Both the position numbers and the translations under genes were made by a program. From positions 20,258 through 57,526 of the forward strand of contig DBMM01000144.1 in NCBI GenBank assembly GCA_002298925.1: a DNA stretch of 37,269 nt. The letters run 5' to 3'. Positions 1 through 6,518 of this stretch are shown here, in pieces (within the stretch, counting starts at the first letter, position 1; every line of letters starts with the position of its first letter). This DNA is from Geobacter sp. UBA698 (GTDB lineage Bacteria; Desulfobacterota; Desulfuromonadia; Geobacterales; Pseudopelobacteraceae). Below the pieces are notes generated by a model. The model searched no databases and was not told the DNA's origin. It saw nothing but the letters and a program-made list of their open reading frames with translations.

Positions 1-420
1 AAACTAGCCGCTCTCCAGTTCTACCAGCTTGCCATCCCGGCGCCGATACCACCGGCAGGCTCATTTGATCAAGTTGCCGCCGGACGTGGCAAAATACTGT
101 TTAACGGCAAGGCAAAATGTGCCACCTGCCATGTACCACCCATCTTTACCGAGCCGGGCTGGAACATGCACACACCCGCCGAAATCGGCTTGACCGCCCC
201 GAATGACGACTTTCAGGCAAAACGGTCACCCGACGAACGCTACCGGACTACTCCACTCAAGGGCCTCTGGAGCCATACTAAAGGTGGCTTTTACCATGAC
301 GGACGGTTTGCCATGCTGCTGGATGTCGTAAACCATTACAACAATAACCTGCCAGGAGGACCTTTGGGACTTAGTGACGCGGAAAAAAACGATCTGGTCG
401 AGTACATGAAGTCTCTATAG
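1..420 (+). CDS. Cytochrome c family protein, C-terminal part (5' end outside window)
   Basis: The reading frame is open from base 1 to a TAG at 418-420, so 139 codons of the C-terminal end are present. A single c-type haem motif, C-A-T-C-H, is encoded near 118-132 (about residue 40 of the visible part). The tail, with F-Y-H-D-G-R-F and L-S-D-A-E-K-N-D-L-V-E-Y, has the pattern of the last haem domain of di-haem cytochrome c peroxidase/MauG-like or related periplasmic cytochromes, with the Met near the haem as a possible distal ligand. Such proteins act in periplasmic electron transfer. Whether the whole protein is a peroxidase cannot be told without the N-terminal half. Confidence 0.8.
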   Translation, partial: KLAALQFYQLAIPAPIPPAGSFDQVAAGRGKILFNGKAKCATCHVPPIFTEPGWNMHTPAEIGLTAPNDDFQAKRSPDERYRTTPLKGLWSHTKGGFYHDGRFAMLLDVVNHYNNNLPGGPLGLSDAEKNDLVEYMKSL

Positions 421-521
421 ACTTTGGAGCGAACGAAACAATAACGAAACGAGCGAAACAAAAGAGTCAAATCTGGTGGTTTGAAGGGACGGATAGTTTG
501 CCGGTCAGGGAGGGACAGATA

Positions 522-1361
522 ATGTCTATGGAGATCCCGAAACGCGATCTGGGCAGGACCGGGGTGGAGGTGACCGCCCTCGGCCTGGGGGGTGAAGGGG
601 TACTGCGCACCTTCGGCTTTGAGCGTGAGGCCTATGCCCTGATCAACCGCGCCCTTGATCTGGGCATCACCTACTGCGAATCGGCCCGGGCCTACGACGG
701 GAGCGAGTCGTACTACGGCAATGCCTTGCGGGAGCGCCGAAGCGAGGTTTTTCTCACCAGCAAGTCCCACGCTCGAAACAAGCGGGGGGCGTTGGCCCAC
801 CTCCACCAGACCCTGGCCAACATGCGCACCGACCACCTGGACCTGTGGCAGGTGCATGACGTGCGCACAACAGATGACGTCGAACGGATCTTCGGCCCGC
901 AAGGCGCCATCGAGGCCTTTGTCGAAGCCAGGCAAAAGGGGCTGACACGATTCATCGGCGTCACCGGTCACCACGACCCGGCTATCATCCGCGCCTGTAT
1001 CGAGCGCTTTCCCTTCGACACCGTGCTGTTGCCGGTCAACCCGGCCGAACCGGCCCACCACAGCTTCATCGACCAGGTGATCCCCCTGGCTCACGAGCGG
1101 CAGATGGGGGTCGTGGGGATGAAGGTCTACCTGCGCGGCCTCGCTGCCCGGATTCCCGGTTACGGCGGGATGGAACCGTTTCTGCGCTTTGCCCTTTCCC
1201 AGTCAGTCAGCACCGTGATCATCGGTTGTGACGACCTGCAACAGCTGGAGGAGAACATTCGGTTTGCCTCAGCCTTCCAGCCCATGACGGCGGCGGAGCA
1301 GCTGGAACTGATCCGCCATGTCGCCCCCTTTGCCCGTCAGCTCATGTATTACAAGCCGTAG
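522..1361 (+). CDS. Aldo/keto reductase family protein
   Basis: A 279-residue soluble (alpha/beta)8-barrel oxidoreductase of the NAD(P)H-dependent aldo/keto reductase family; substrate unknown. The start R-D-L-G-R-T-G-V-E-V-T-A-L-G-L-G-G is typical. The catalytic tetrad aligns as E53 (usually Asp, here in Y-C-E-S-A-R-A-Y), Y58, K81 in L-T-S-K-S, and H112 in W-Q-V-H-D. The C-terminal I-I-G-C-D-D-L-Q-Q-L-E-E-N matches the cofactor-binding end of the family. ATG 522 is chosen because GGGAGGGA at 508-515 sits at a good distance; a TTG at 498 in the same frame has no ribosome binding site. There is no C-terminal ferredoxin-like Cys cluster. Confidence 0.88.
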   Translation: MSMEIPKRDLGRTGVEVTALGLGGEGVLRTFGFEREAYALINRALDLGITYCESARAYDGSESYYGNALRERRSEVFLTSKSHARNKRGALAHLHQTLANMRTDHLDLWQVHDVRTTDDVERIFGPQGAIEAFVEARQKGLTRFIGVTGHHDPAIIRACIERFPFDTVLLPVNPAEPAHHSFIDQVIPLAHERQMGVVGMKVYLRGLAARIPGYGGMEPFLRFALSQSVSTVIIGCDDLQQLEENIRFASAFQPMTAAEQLELIRHVAPFARQLMYYKP

Positions 1362-1459
1362 CAAGGAAGCCTGGCAGTTTTACAAATCAAATCTGTCTTT
1401 TGAGATGGTTTTTATTGGCTAACTATGCGATAATTTATATAAAGAAGGGGGTGTGAGAG

Positions 1460-1681
1460 ATGAAATGTGAATTCAGCGATGGTCTTAAAGTCAATTATTC
1501 GGGACCGCTCCAGATCATTAAAGGGAAGGATGTAAATGTCTTTATCAAGGAAGAGCGGATACCCGATAATATTAAAAGCGATCTGGAAATGGCTCTCTTT
1601 AAAAACAGTTGCAGCGATATGAGGACCATAGCCGAAAGCGTAACTAAAACCTTCGGTAAGCGGGCGTGTATCCATGAGTAG
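1460..1681 (+). CDS. Small hypothetical protein, 73 residues
   Basis: A short gene with a purine-rich ribosome binding site (AAGAAGGGGG, 1443-1452) and its own terminator overlapping the stop codon, which support it as a real single-gene unit. The product is soluble with no membrane segment. It has three Cys, at residues 3, 50 and near the end (A-C-I-H-E). I do not recognise the family. It stands at the left edge of the stress-protein island and is AT-richer than the reductase gene upstream. Confidence 0.55.
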   Translation: MKCEFSDGLKVNYSGPLQIIKGKDVNVFIKEERIPDNIKSDLEMALFKNSCSDMRTIAESVTKTFGKRACIHE

Positions 1682-1709
1682 AAGTGATTCTACTTTTTCT
1701 CATTTTTTT
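1677..1709 (+). terminator. Intrinsic terminator overlapping a stop codon
   Basis: AGTAGAA (1677-1683) pairs with TTCTACT (1688-1694) across a GTGA tetraloop, followed by TTTT and a second T-run (1703-1709). The 5' arm contains the TAG stop of the 73-residue gene. Confidence 0.7.
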
Positions 1710-1869
1710 GCCCGTTGTCGGGCATAGGCGGAATGAATGCTGGCCTGACGTTGTCGGTGCTTGACATCCATCTGTCAGAGCAATTTTTCAGGGATTACAT
1801 CCTTTGTCGGCAGAAAGTGGGCAAGTATCGTGGCAATGTCGGGACAGCTTAAGGAGGGTGTTGCGAGTG

Positions 1870-1977
1870 TTAACGTGTATTTAATGTGACAAAGTATAAA
1901 TAATCTGCACCGCGAAATGCCGCATCAATTTCCTTCCTCAAATTTTCAAGTTCTCTGAATACATCCCAGTTTGCCAT
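1870..1977 (-). pseudogene. Truncated Hsp20 gene, 5' remnant only
   Basis: On the minus strand a near-perfect ribosome binding site (AAAGGAGGTAATC) is followed by ATG at 1977-1975 and a 35-codon frame ending at TAA 1872-1870. The first 26 codons match the start of the intact Hsp20 gene at 5020 in 20 of 26 positions (M-A-N-W-D-V-F-R-E-L-E-N-L against M-A-T-W-D-V-F-K-E-L-D-N-L, then R-G-A-D-Y against R-G-A-G-Y). After codon 26 the similarity stops and the frame runs into unrelated sequence. The alpha-crystallin domain is missing entirely, so this is a deletion remnant of an hsp20 paralogue that kept its leader and start. Confidence 0.8.
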
Positions 1978-2157
1978 GATGATTACCTCCTTTCACTGGT
2001 GATAGTTTCGTATGAAAAAGGGAAGTTCACCGAGATGACAGTCGGAGGAAACCAGCTAATAACAAGCCTGGTTTCCCCCCCTCATCGTCTCTGCCCGAGC
2101 ATCCACAACATTATTTTCCCTGTTTACATCTTAACTTTGTATTAAGAGGAGTGTCCC

Positions 2158-2607
2158 CTATTTGACTTCAACCTTGATCTGCTTCGGCATGAGTTCCCCT
2201 TTCTTTTTAGAAAGTATGATCGTGAGAACCCCGCCTTTGCAGAAGGCACTGACAGTGTCCTGCATTATGGTGGTAGGCAGGTTAAAACTCCTTTGGAAAC
2301 TTCCAAAGTAGCGCTCGATGCGATGGTAGCTCTTTATTTTTTCCTCATCTTCTTGCCTGCGCTCACCCTTTAGAATCAAGGTGTTGTCCTCGATCAGCAC
2401 CTCGATATCCTTCTGGTCAACGTCCGGCACCTCAGCTTTTATGACGATGGAATCTTCGGTTTCGTAAATATCCACGGCTGGTTGCCAGATTCCTTCCTTG
2501 AGATCCTCTCCGTTCAGCTCTTGGTTCCAGGAAATGTTCAAAAGTCTATTCATCTGTTCCTGCATACCTCGTAGCTCCCTGAGAGGGTTGTATTTAACGA
2601 TTGCCAT
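2158..2607 (-). CDS. Small heat-shock protein, Hsp20/alpha-crystallin family
   Basis: A 149-residue sHsp, an ATP-independent holdase that binds unfolding proteins in the cytoplasm as large oligomers. A variable N-terminus (1-40) precedes the alpha-crystallin domain (about 41-138: P-A-V-D-I-Y-E-T-E, E-V-P-D-V-D-Q-K-D-I-E-V). The strand-8/9 signature is A-F-C-K-G-G-V-L-T-I, with G-V-L in place, and a lysine-rich tail follows. The start at 2607 has the ribosome binding site AAAGGGAGATATCAGC. It is transcribed convergently to the 73-residue gene and lies downstream of the coiled-coil stress gene, from which a hairpin at 2690-2719 separates it. It is most like bacterial class A sHsps. Confidence 0.93.
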   Translation of the reverse strand: MAIVKYNPLRELRGMQEQMNRLLNISWNQELNGEDLKEGIWQPAVDIYETEDSIVIKAEVPDVDQKDIEVLIEDNTLILKGERRQEDEEKIKSYHRIERYFGSFQRSFNLPTTIMQDTVSAFCKGGVLTIILSKKKGELMPKQIKVEVK

Positions 2608-2689
2608 GCTGATATCTCCCTTTGCGGCACAAGTCTATCCTCCAAAAGATCAAATGCCTTTGCTTTTAATAAATGACACTAACCAGATC

Positions 2690-2719
2690 AAACACCCCGC
2701 CGCAAGCAGCGGGGTGTTT
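2690..2719 (-). terminator. Hairpin terminator between coiled-coil gene and hsp20
   Basis: An 11-bp perfect inverted repeat (AAACACCCCGC at 2690-2700, GCGGGGTGTTT at 2709-2719) with an 8-base loop lies just past the stop of the 2757-3044 gene. The T-tract is only TTT, so it may terminate weakly or partly. Confidence 0.6.
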
Positions 2720-2756
2720 ACCCGCAGAGATTAAATTGGATAATTGAAGAATCCAG

Positions 2757-3044
2757 CTACTTAAAGCGGGCAACGACCTTTTCAACAGCTTTTTTCAACT
2801 CCTCGGCCGAATTTTCCACTCCATCCTTCATCTTGTCCCAAGTGTCTCCGCCGGTTTTTTGCAGCTCATTCCATTTCTCCTTCACAACCGTTTTTTTGCC
2901 GCGCAGTTCCTTGATCTCTTTCATCAGAGTGGTCCTTGCCTCCGAGGAGAGTGTCGATGCCTTGCTTTCAAGCATGTCGATCTTTGCCTTCCACTCCTTC
3001 AACTGCGATTCGATCTTCTCCCGATATATTTCTTTCCTGTCCAT
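2757..3044 (-). CDS. Small coiled-coil stress protein (sll1863-like)
   Basis: A 95-residue, highly charged, Lys/Glu-rich protein predicted to be almost all helix: E-K-I-E-S-Q-L-K-E-W-K-A-K-I-D repeats continue to E-E-L-K-K-A-V-E-K-V-V. There is no Cys, signal peptide or membrane segment. It resembles the cyanobacterial sll1863-type stress-response family by composition and by the W-D-K-M-K-D-G-V-E pattern; this is recognition by eye. GGAGG (AATTTGGAGGTACAAG) precedes the ATG at 3044. It sits immediately 3' of the groES remnant and would be read from that remnant's promoter at 3264-3292, so heat or stress expression is likely. Confidence 0.7.
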   Translation of the reverse strand: MDRKEIYREKIESQLKEWKAKIDMLESKASTLSSEARTTLMKEIKELRGKKTVVKEKWNELQKTGGDTWDKMKDGVENSAEELKKAVEKVVARFK

Positions 3045-3075
3045 CTTGTACCTCCAAATTGGCCCTGATAATTAT

Positions 3076-3220
3076 CTTCTTGCCTTTCCCTGCAGAAGCT
3101 ATTTCTCCCCCTGAGGTTTTTCCTTGGCTGTCTCTCCGGGATGTAGATACCTCAGGCGGTTTTAGCCTCTTCCTCAAACCTCTTGACGACGATACGATCC
3201 TGTAGTGGTCGTAGATTCAA
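3076..3220 (-). pseudogene. groES: groES (Hsp10) 5' remnant, frameshifted and truncated
   Basis: On the minus strand, after AAAGGAGTGAAAAC, codons from 3220 read (TTG)-N-L-R-P-L-Q-D-R-I-V-V-K-R-F-E-E-E-A-K-T-A, the hallmark start of GroES. A TGA then falls where the family has Gly, followed by G-I-Y-I-P. After an extra dinucleotide (GAGAG) the next frame gives E-T-A-K-E-K-P-Q, and after a one-base loss the third frame gives G-E-I-A-S-A-G-K-G-K-K. About 41 of the usual 95 or so residues are covered; the rest, including the end of the mobile loop region and the C-terminal half, is gone, and no groEL follows. This is a relic whose promoter and leader now precede the coiled-coil stress gene. Confidence 0.85.
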
Positions 3221-3263
3221 GTTTTCACTCCTTTCCTCAAATAAATATCTATCAGGTAAAAAA

Positions 3264-3292
3264 AATATAAGCAGGGGAGAAACAGAAATCAA
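3264..3292 (-). promoter_or_regulatory. Sigma70-type promoter for groES remnant and stress gene
   Basis: On the minus strand TTGATT (3292-3287), a 17-base spacer and TATATT (3269-3264). The hexamers and spacing are the same as in the divergent rpoH promoter. Transcription would start near 3257, about 37 bases before the groES-remnant start codon. Confidence 0.6.
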
Positions 3293-3358
3293 GAGGGCAC
3301 AATACATTGTTAGCTGTTTCAACTGCCTGTTTTTGCAGGATATAATTGAATTGCAAAC

Positions 3359-3387
3359 TTGATTTTAGAGGCAGGATTTGGTATATT
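3359..3387 (+). promoter_or_regulatory. Sigma70-type promoter of rpoH
   Basis: TTGATT (3359-3364), 17-base spacer, TATATT (3382-3387). The CIRCE operator begins one base downstream of the -10 box, so a bound repressor would cover the start point (about 3394). Confidence 0.7.
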
Positions 3388-3388
3388 T

Positions 3389-3415
3389 TTAGCAGTCGGA
3401 GCACGAGAGTGCTAA
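3389..3415. promoter_or_regulatory. CIRCE element (HrcA operator) in the rpoH leader
   Basis: TTAGCAGTC-N9-GAGTGCTAA matches the CIRCE consensus TTAGCACTC-N9-GAGTGCTAA at 17 of 18 positions with the exact 9-base spacer. CIRCE is the binding site of the heat-shock repressor HrcA. Its position directly behind the -10 box implies that rpoH transcription is repressed by HrcA; hrcA itself is not in the window. Confidence 0.88.
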
Positions 3416-3445
3416 TTTCAGATTGTTTCAGATGTGAGGTGCGTT

Positions 3446-4309
3446 ATGGTCGCCAATTATCCTGTTGTAGCTGACAGCCTGACGCTGTATTTGGCTGAAA
3501 TCAGAAAGTTCAGGATGCTGAATGAGAATGAGGAACGTTACCATGCAGTAAAATTCTTTGAAGAAAAGGATCTGGAATCAGCTCACATACTCATTACCTC
3601 AAATCTTCGATTTGTCGTAAAAGTCGCTTCGGAATACCGCCATTATGGCCTCAAGTTGTTGGACCTGATTCAGGAGGGAAATATTGGCCTTATGATGGCG
3701 GTACGTAAGTTTAATCCTTACAAAGGGGTGCGTCTTATTTCGTATGCAGTATGGTGGATTCGGGCATATATCCAGAATTACATCCTTTCAGCATGGAGCC
3801 TGGTCAAAATCGGAACGACGCAGGCGCAGAGAAAGCTTTTTTACGGGCTTCATAAAGCAAAGGAGTCTCTCCTCAAACTGACGGGAAGCGACGCTGACGC
3901 CGCTGGTGCGGCAAATATGCTCCATGTTTCGGATCAGGATGTGGTGGAGATGGAACAGCGCCTTAAAGGAGATATTTCTGTGGACGGGCAGATCGGCGAG
4001 AGTGATGGGATGACCGTTCTCGAAACAATTCCTGATGAAAGAATGAATCAGGAGGAATTGCTTGCCACATATCAACAGGAACATCAGTTGAAACAGCAAG
4101 TCATCAAGGCTTTGGAAGGATTAAGCGAAAAGGAGCGTTATGTCATTGAAAAGAGGGTTACAAGTGAGGTCCCTTTAACGCTACAGGAAATTGCCGATCA
4201 CTTTTCGATATCACGAGAAAGGGTACGGCAGATCGAAGAAAGATCTCTGGCAAAATTGCGGCAAATACTGGTTCCCCAATTGAGATGGACGAGTGATATC
4301 AATTATTAG
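3446..4309 (+). CDS. rpoH: RNA polymerase sigma factor RpoH (heat-shock sigma-32)
   Basis: A 287-residue sigma70-family factor that directs RNA polymerase to heat-shock promoters. Region 2 spans about 50-122 (L-R-F-V-V-K-V-A, L-I-Q-E-G-N-I-G-L-M, R-L-I-S-Y-A-V-W-W-I-R-A). It is followed by the RpoH box Q-R-K-L-F-Y-G-L-H (128-136), which separates RpoH from other group sigmas, and by a region 4.2 helix-turn-helix (L-T-L-Q-E-I-A-D-H-F-S-I-S-R-E-R-V-R-Q-I). ATG 3446 is preceded by GAGGT; an in-frame GTG at 3434 overlaps that site and is rejected. The CIRCE/HrcA operator lies upstream, so the two classical heat-shock circuits meet here. The gene is AT-richer than the housekeeping genes further right. 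Confidence 0.95.
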   Translation: MVANYPVVADSLTLYLAEIRKFRMLNENEERYHAVKFFEEKDLESAHILITSNLRFVVKVASEYRHYGLKLLDLIQEGNIGLMMAVRKFNPYKGVRLISYAVWWIRAYIQNYILSAWSLVKIGTTQAQRKLFYGLHKAKESLLKLTGSDADAAGAANMLHVSDQDVVEMEQRLKGDISVDGQIGESDGMTVLETIPDERMNQEELLATYQQEHQLKQQVIKALEGLSEKERYVIEKRVTSEVPLTLQEIADHFSISRERVRQIEERSLAKLRQILVPQLRWTSDINY

Positions 4310-4384
4310 CGTTCCAAGCTAACTCTGACATGTAACTTGTAATACATTTTTTCAAATACCATAACGATGCAGAGGGATGGTGTC

Positions 4385-4825
4385 ATGCTAAGTTTGAGAG
4401 AAAAAGCAAAAGCTCTTGAAGCAATGGTATCCCGAGCAGCGGTTGACTTGGAAACCGCCCAGGCAAAGATTGATAAACTCACCGCAGAATTGAACGAACA
4501 GACAGCAGCCAGGGCCGAAGCTGAGCAAGCCGTTAAGGTACTCAGCGAAGCAAATAGCAAGATGCAAACCCGCATCGATGACCTGTACACTGAACTTAAT
4601 ACCCAGATCGCAAACGGGCAAGCAGTTTACGCGACCCAAAAAGTAGCACTAGCAAAGCAGACCGAAGCAACCCATGAAGCCGAGAAACGTGCAATTGCAG
4701 CCGAAGGCACAGCCGCATCCCTGAGCGTCCAGGTCAACGAACTCAAGGCCACTATCGAACGATTACGTGCACTCATAAACATAAACACTCCCGTACCCTT
4801 CGAGGCCAAGATCAAGACATATTGA
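4385..4825 (+). CDS. Coiled-coil protein of unknown function
   Basis: A 146-residue protein that is nearly all heptad-repeat helix (residues about 1-130), rich in Ala, Glu, Lys and Gln, with no Cys, no Trp, no signal peptide and no membrane segment. A short non-helical tail with T-P-V-P-F-E-A-K follows. ATG 4385 is chosen because AGAGGGATGG lies 8-10 bases upstream; ATG 4367 in the same frame has none. It follows rpoH on the same strand with about 75 bases between. I cannot name a family, and composition alone gives many weak matches to filament or tropomyosin-like proteins. A role as a stress-induced structural or holdase-like protein is only inference from position. Confidence 0.6.
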   Translation: MLSLREKAKALEAMVSRAAVDLETAQAKIDKLTAELNEQTAARAEAEQAVKVLSEANSKMQTRIDDLYTELNTQIANGQAVYATQKVALAKQTEATHEAEKRAIAAEGTAASLSVQVNELKATIERLRALININTPVPFEAKIKTY

Positions 4826-4952
4826 ACATCGGCTGCATATGGGTATGAAAACCAGCGATAAGATTTTTTCGCACTGCAACTCATTCTCGCCACCAAGTCC
4901 ACTGTCACATAACTCATCAATATCATGAAGCTATATTCGGTTCATGTCCCCC

Positions 4953-4981
4953 TTGACATCTAAAATATGCGTACTTATGTT
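4953..4981 (+). promoter_or_regulatory. Promoter of the three-gene hsp20 cluster
   Basis: TTGACA (4953-4958), 17-base spacer, TATGTT (4976-4981), with a predicted start near 4988. No CIRCE or clear sigma-32 box (CTTGAA...CCCCAT) was seen next to it. Confidence 0.65.
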
Positions 4982-5019
4982 TTGATCAGAAAGTCACCTA
5001 TCGAAAGGAGGTAATCCAC

Positions 5020-5469
5020 ATGGCAACCTGGGATGTATTCAAAGAACTGGACAATCTGAGAAGGGAAATTGATGAGGCGTTTCGTGGTGCAGGCTATAAC
5101 AGGCCGTTTGGGCCGACGTTCCTTTCGCCGGTCACAACCCGTCGCTTCCCGCTGGTCAACTTCAGCGAGGATGAAGAGCATGTCTACATCGAGGCTCTGG
5201 TTCCCGGAGTTGATCCGAAGGATGTCGATCTGTCCGTACTACGGAACACGGTGACAATCAGCGGAGAGCGCAAACCGTTCGTCGAAAAGGAAGGTCAGAT
5301 CGTGCACCGCTCCGAACTCGGCTCCGGCAAATTCTCGCGGACCCTGGAACTGCCGGTAGACATTGATTCGGAAAAGATCACGGCCCAGTGCAAGGACGGT
5401 ATTATGCAGATCACGCTGGCCAAGGCCGAACATGCCAAACCGAAAAAAATCGAAATCAAACTTTCGTAA
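5020..5469 (+). CDS. Small heat-shock protein, Hsp20 family (first of three)
   Basis: A 149-residue sHsp holdase. A short N-terminus (M-A-T-W-D-V-F-K-E-L-D-N-L) leads into the alpha-crystallin domain from about residue 43 (F-P-L-V-N-F-S-E-D-E-E-H) to 142. The domain includes A-L-V-P-G-V-D-P-K-D-V-D and the C-terminal A-Q-C-K-D-G-I-M-Q-I-T-L, where the usual G-V-L is G-I-M. The ribosome binding site CGAAAGGAGGTAATC is almost fully complementary to the 16S tail. The hsp20 relic at 1870-1977 is a close paralogue of this gene. It begins a run of three co-directional sHsp genes with gaps of about 36 and 29 bases, likely one transcript from 4953-4981. Confidence 0.94.
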   Translation: MATWDVFKELDNLRREIDEAFRGAGYNRPFGPTFLSPVTTRRFPLVNFSEDEEHVYIEALVPGVDPKDVDLSVLRNTVTISGERKPFVEKEGQIVHRSELGSGKFSRTLELPVDIDSEKITAQCKDGIMQITLAKAEHAKPKKIEIKLS

Positions 5470-5505
5470 AACGTACGAGTTCCATTCAGAAAGGAGGTAA
5501 TGATC

Positions 5506-5904
5506 ATGGCAGCCAATAGCATGACGGAAAGAAATGACGAACGGAATGTTCAGACTCGTGAAGAGACCCGGTCGAACGAAAAATATATCCGCCCGGCGGT
5601 GAACATCATCGAGACCGAAGAAGGATTGGTTCTTACTGCTGACATTCCCGGTGCTTCCAAGGATGCTCTCGATGTTAACGTGGAAAAAGGCATTCTGACC
5701 ATCAGCGCACCGGCACAGCATACCATGCCGGGAACCTCGGCCTATCGTGAATTCGAACTGGCCAATTACTACCGGCAATTCACGATTCCAGAAAGTCTCG
5801 ACCACGAAAAGTCGAAAGCAGAATATGTCAACGGCATCCTGACCTTGCGGGTACCCAAGGCAGAAGTCGCCAAACCGAAACGCATAACCGTACAGGTCGG
5901 CTAA
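5506..5904 (+). CDS. Small heat-shock protein, Hsp20 family (second of three)
   Basis: A 132-residue sHsp. An Arg/Glu/Asn-rich N-terminus (about 1-25) precedes the alpha-crystallin domain (R-P-A-V-N-I-I-E-T-E-E-G-L, A-D-I-P-G-A-S-K-D-A-L-D, A-E-Y-V-N-G-I-L-T-L-R-V-P). ATG 5506 is used because AAGGAGG ends 8 bases before it; an in-frame ATG at 5500 would lie only 2 bases from that site. The sequence is quite different from its neighbours, suggesting hetero-oligomers or different clients rather than a recent duplicate, although its leader is almost the same as that of the first gene. Confidence 0.94.
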   Translation: MAANSMTERNDERNVQTREETRSNEKYIRPAVNIIETEEGLVLTADIPGASKDALDVNVEKGILTISAPAQHTMPGTSAYREFELANYYRQFTIPESLDHEKSKAEYVNGILTLRVPKAEVAKPKRITVQVG

Positions 5905-5933
5905 GAGAGGAGTCTGAGCGGGAGGTGATCACA

Positions 5934-6416
5934 ATGTCAAACCTGTTGCCCGAGAAATGGAGCGAGGCGCTGGAACGGGTTCATGACAAAGTTGGCAATT
6001 TCCTGAACAGGCTGGTGCCGTGGAAGAAACAGGAGCATTTACCGGAAAGGATAACAGCCGATACCCTTCCAGCATTCATGCAGCTTGGTGGTCCGCTGCT
6101 CGATATGCATGAGACCCCTGATGAATTGATCGTCTGGGCTGAAGTACCGGGACTGAAAAAAGAGGATTTCTCGGTTGAGCTTGTCGGCAGACAGTTAACA
6201 ATACGAGGTGAAAAGAAAGTCGTACGTGAACAAAAAGGAGGTGATGGGTGCCTTATTTCAGAATGCAGGTACGGCAGGTTTGCCCGCAGTCTCCAGTTGC
6301 CGTACGAGATAGATGAGAAGACGATTGCGGCGGACCTCAAAAACGGGGTCTTGACGATCCGGCTACCCAAGCCGGAAAAGGAACGGTATGCCCGCTATCG
6401 GGTGCCGGTCTCCTGA
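5934..6416 (+). CDS. Small heat-shock protein, Hsp20 family (third of three)
   Basis: A 160-residue sHsp with an amphipathic N-terminal helix (residues about 5-32) and an alpha-crystallin domain from about 55 to 150. Recognisable pieces are P-L-L-D-M-H-E-T-P-D-E-L, A-E-V-P-G-L-K-K-E-D-F, a Cys-containing loop (D-G-C-L-I-S-E-C-R), A-D-L-K-N-G-V-L-T-I-R-L-P and a short basic tail. ATG 5934 has GGGAGG 8 bases upstream; a GTG at 5925 lies inside that site. It ends the three-gene sHsp run and is followed by a GC-rich hairpin. Confidence 0.94.
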   Translation: MSNLLPEKWSEALERVHDKVGNFLNRLVPWKKQEHLPERITADTLPAFMQLGGPLLDMHETPDELIVWAEVPGLKKEDFSVELVGRQLTIRGEKKVVREQKGGDGCLISECRYGRFARSLQLPYEIDEKTIAADLKNGVLTIRLPKPEKERYARYRVPVS

Positions 6417-6433
6417 ACCAGCAGTGATGTACC

Positions 6434-6456
6434 GAGGGCCGCTTGATGCGGCCCTC
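6434..6456 (+). terminator. GC-rich hairpin after the sHsp cluster
   Basis: GAGGGCCGC (6434-6442) pairs perfectly with GCGGCCCTC (6448-6456) over the loop TTGAT. The following bases (ACTACTTCTG) are not a clean T-run, so it may stop transcription only partly or protect the 3' end of the mRNA. Confidence 0.6.
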
Positions 6457-6518
6457 ACTACTTCTGTCAACTGACAAATTTCCCTTTATTCTTTCTTGCC
6501 GGTCCGGAGGGAGTAGAG

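Noticed and set aside
336..1094. 252-residue frame on the minus strand opposite the aldo/keto reductase
   Set aside because: It overlaps the end of the cytochrome gene and the whole reductase, matches no family, and lacks a start signal.
1415..1443. TTGGCT-N17-TATAAA as promoter of the 73-residue gene
   Set aside because: Transcription would start about 10 bases before the ATG and exclude most of the ribosome binding site.
2047..2076. Inverted repeat GGAAACCAG/CTGGTTTCC as a terminator
   Set aside because: The loop is 12 bases and neither strand has a T-run after the stem; kept only as a possible structure.
3155..3157. In-frame TGA in the groES relic as a possible selenocysteine codon
   Set aside because: GroES has Gly at this position, further frameshifts follow, and two thirds of the gene is missing; it is a plain nonsense codon (GGA to TGA).
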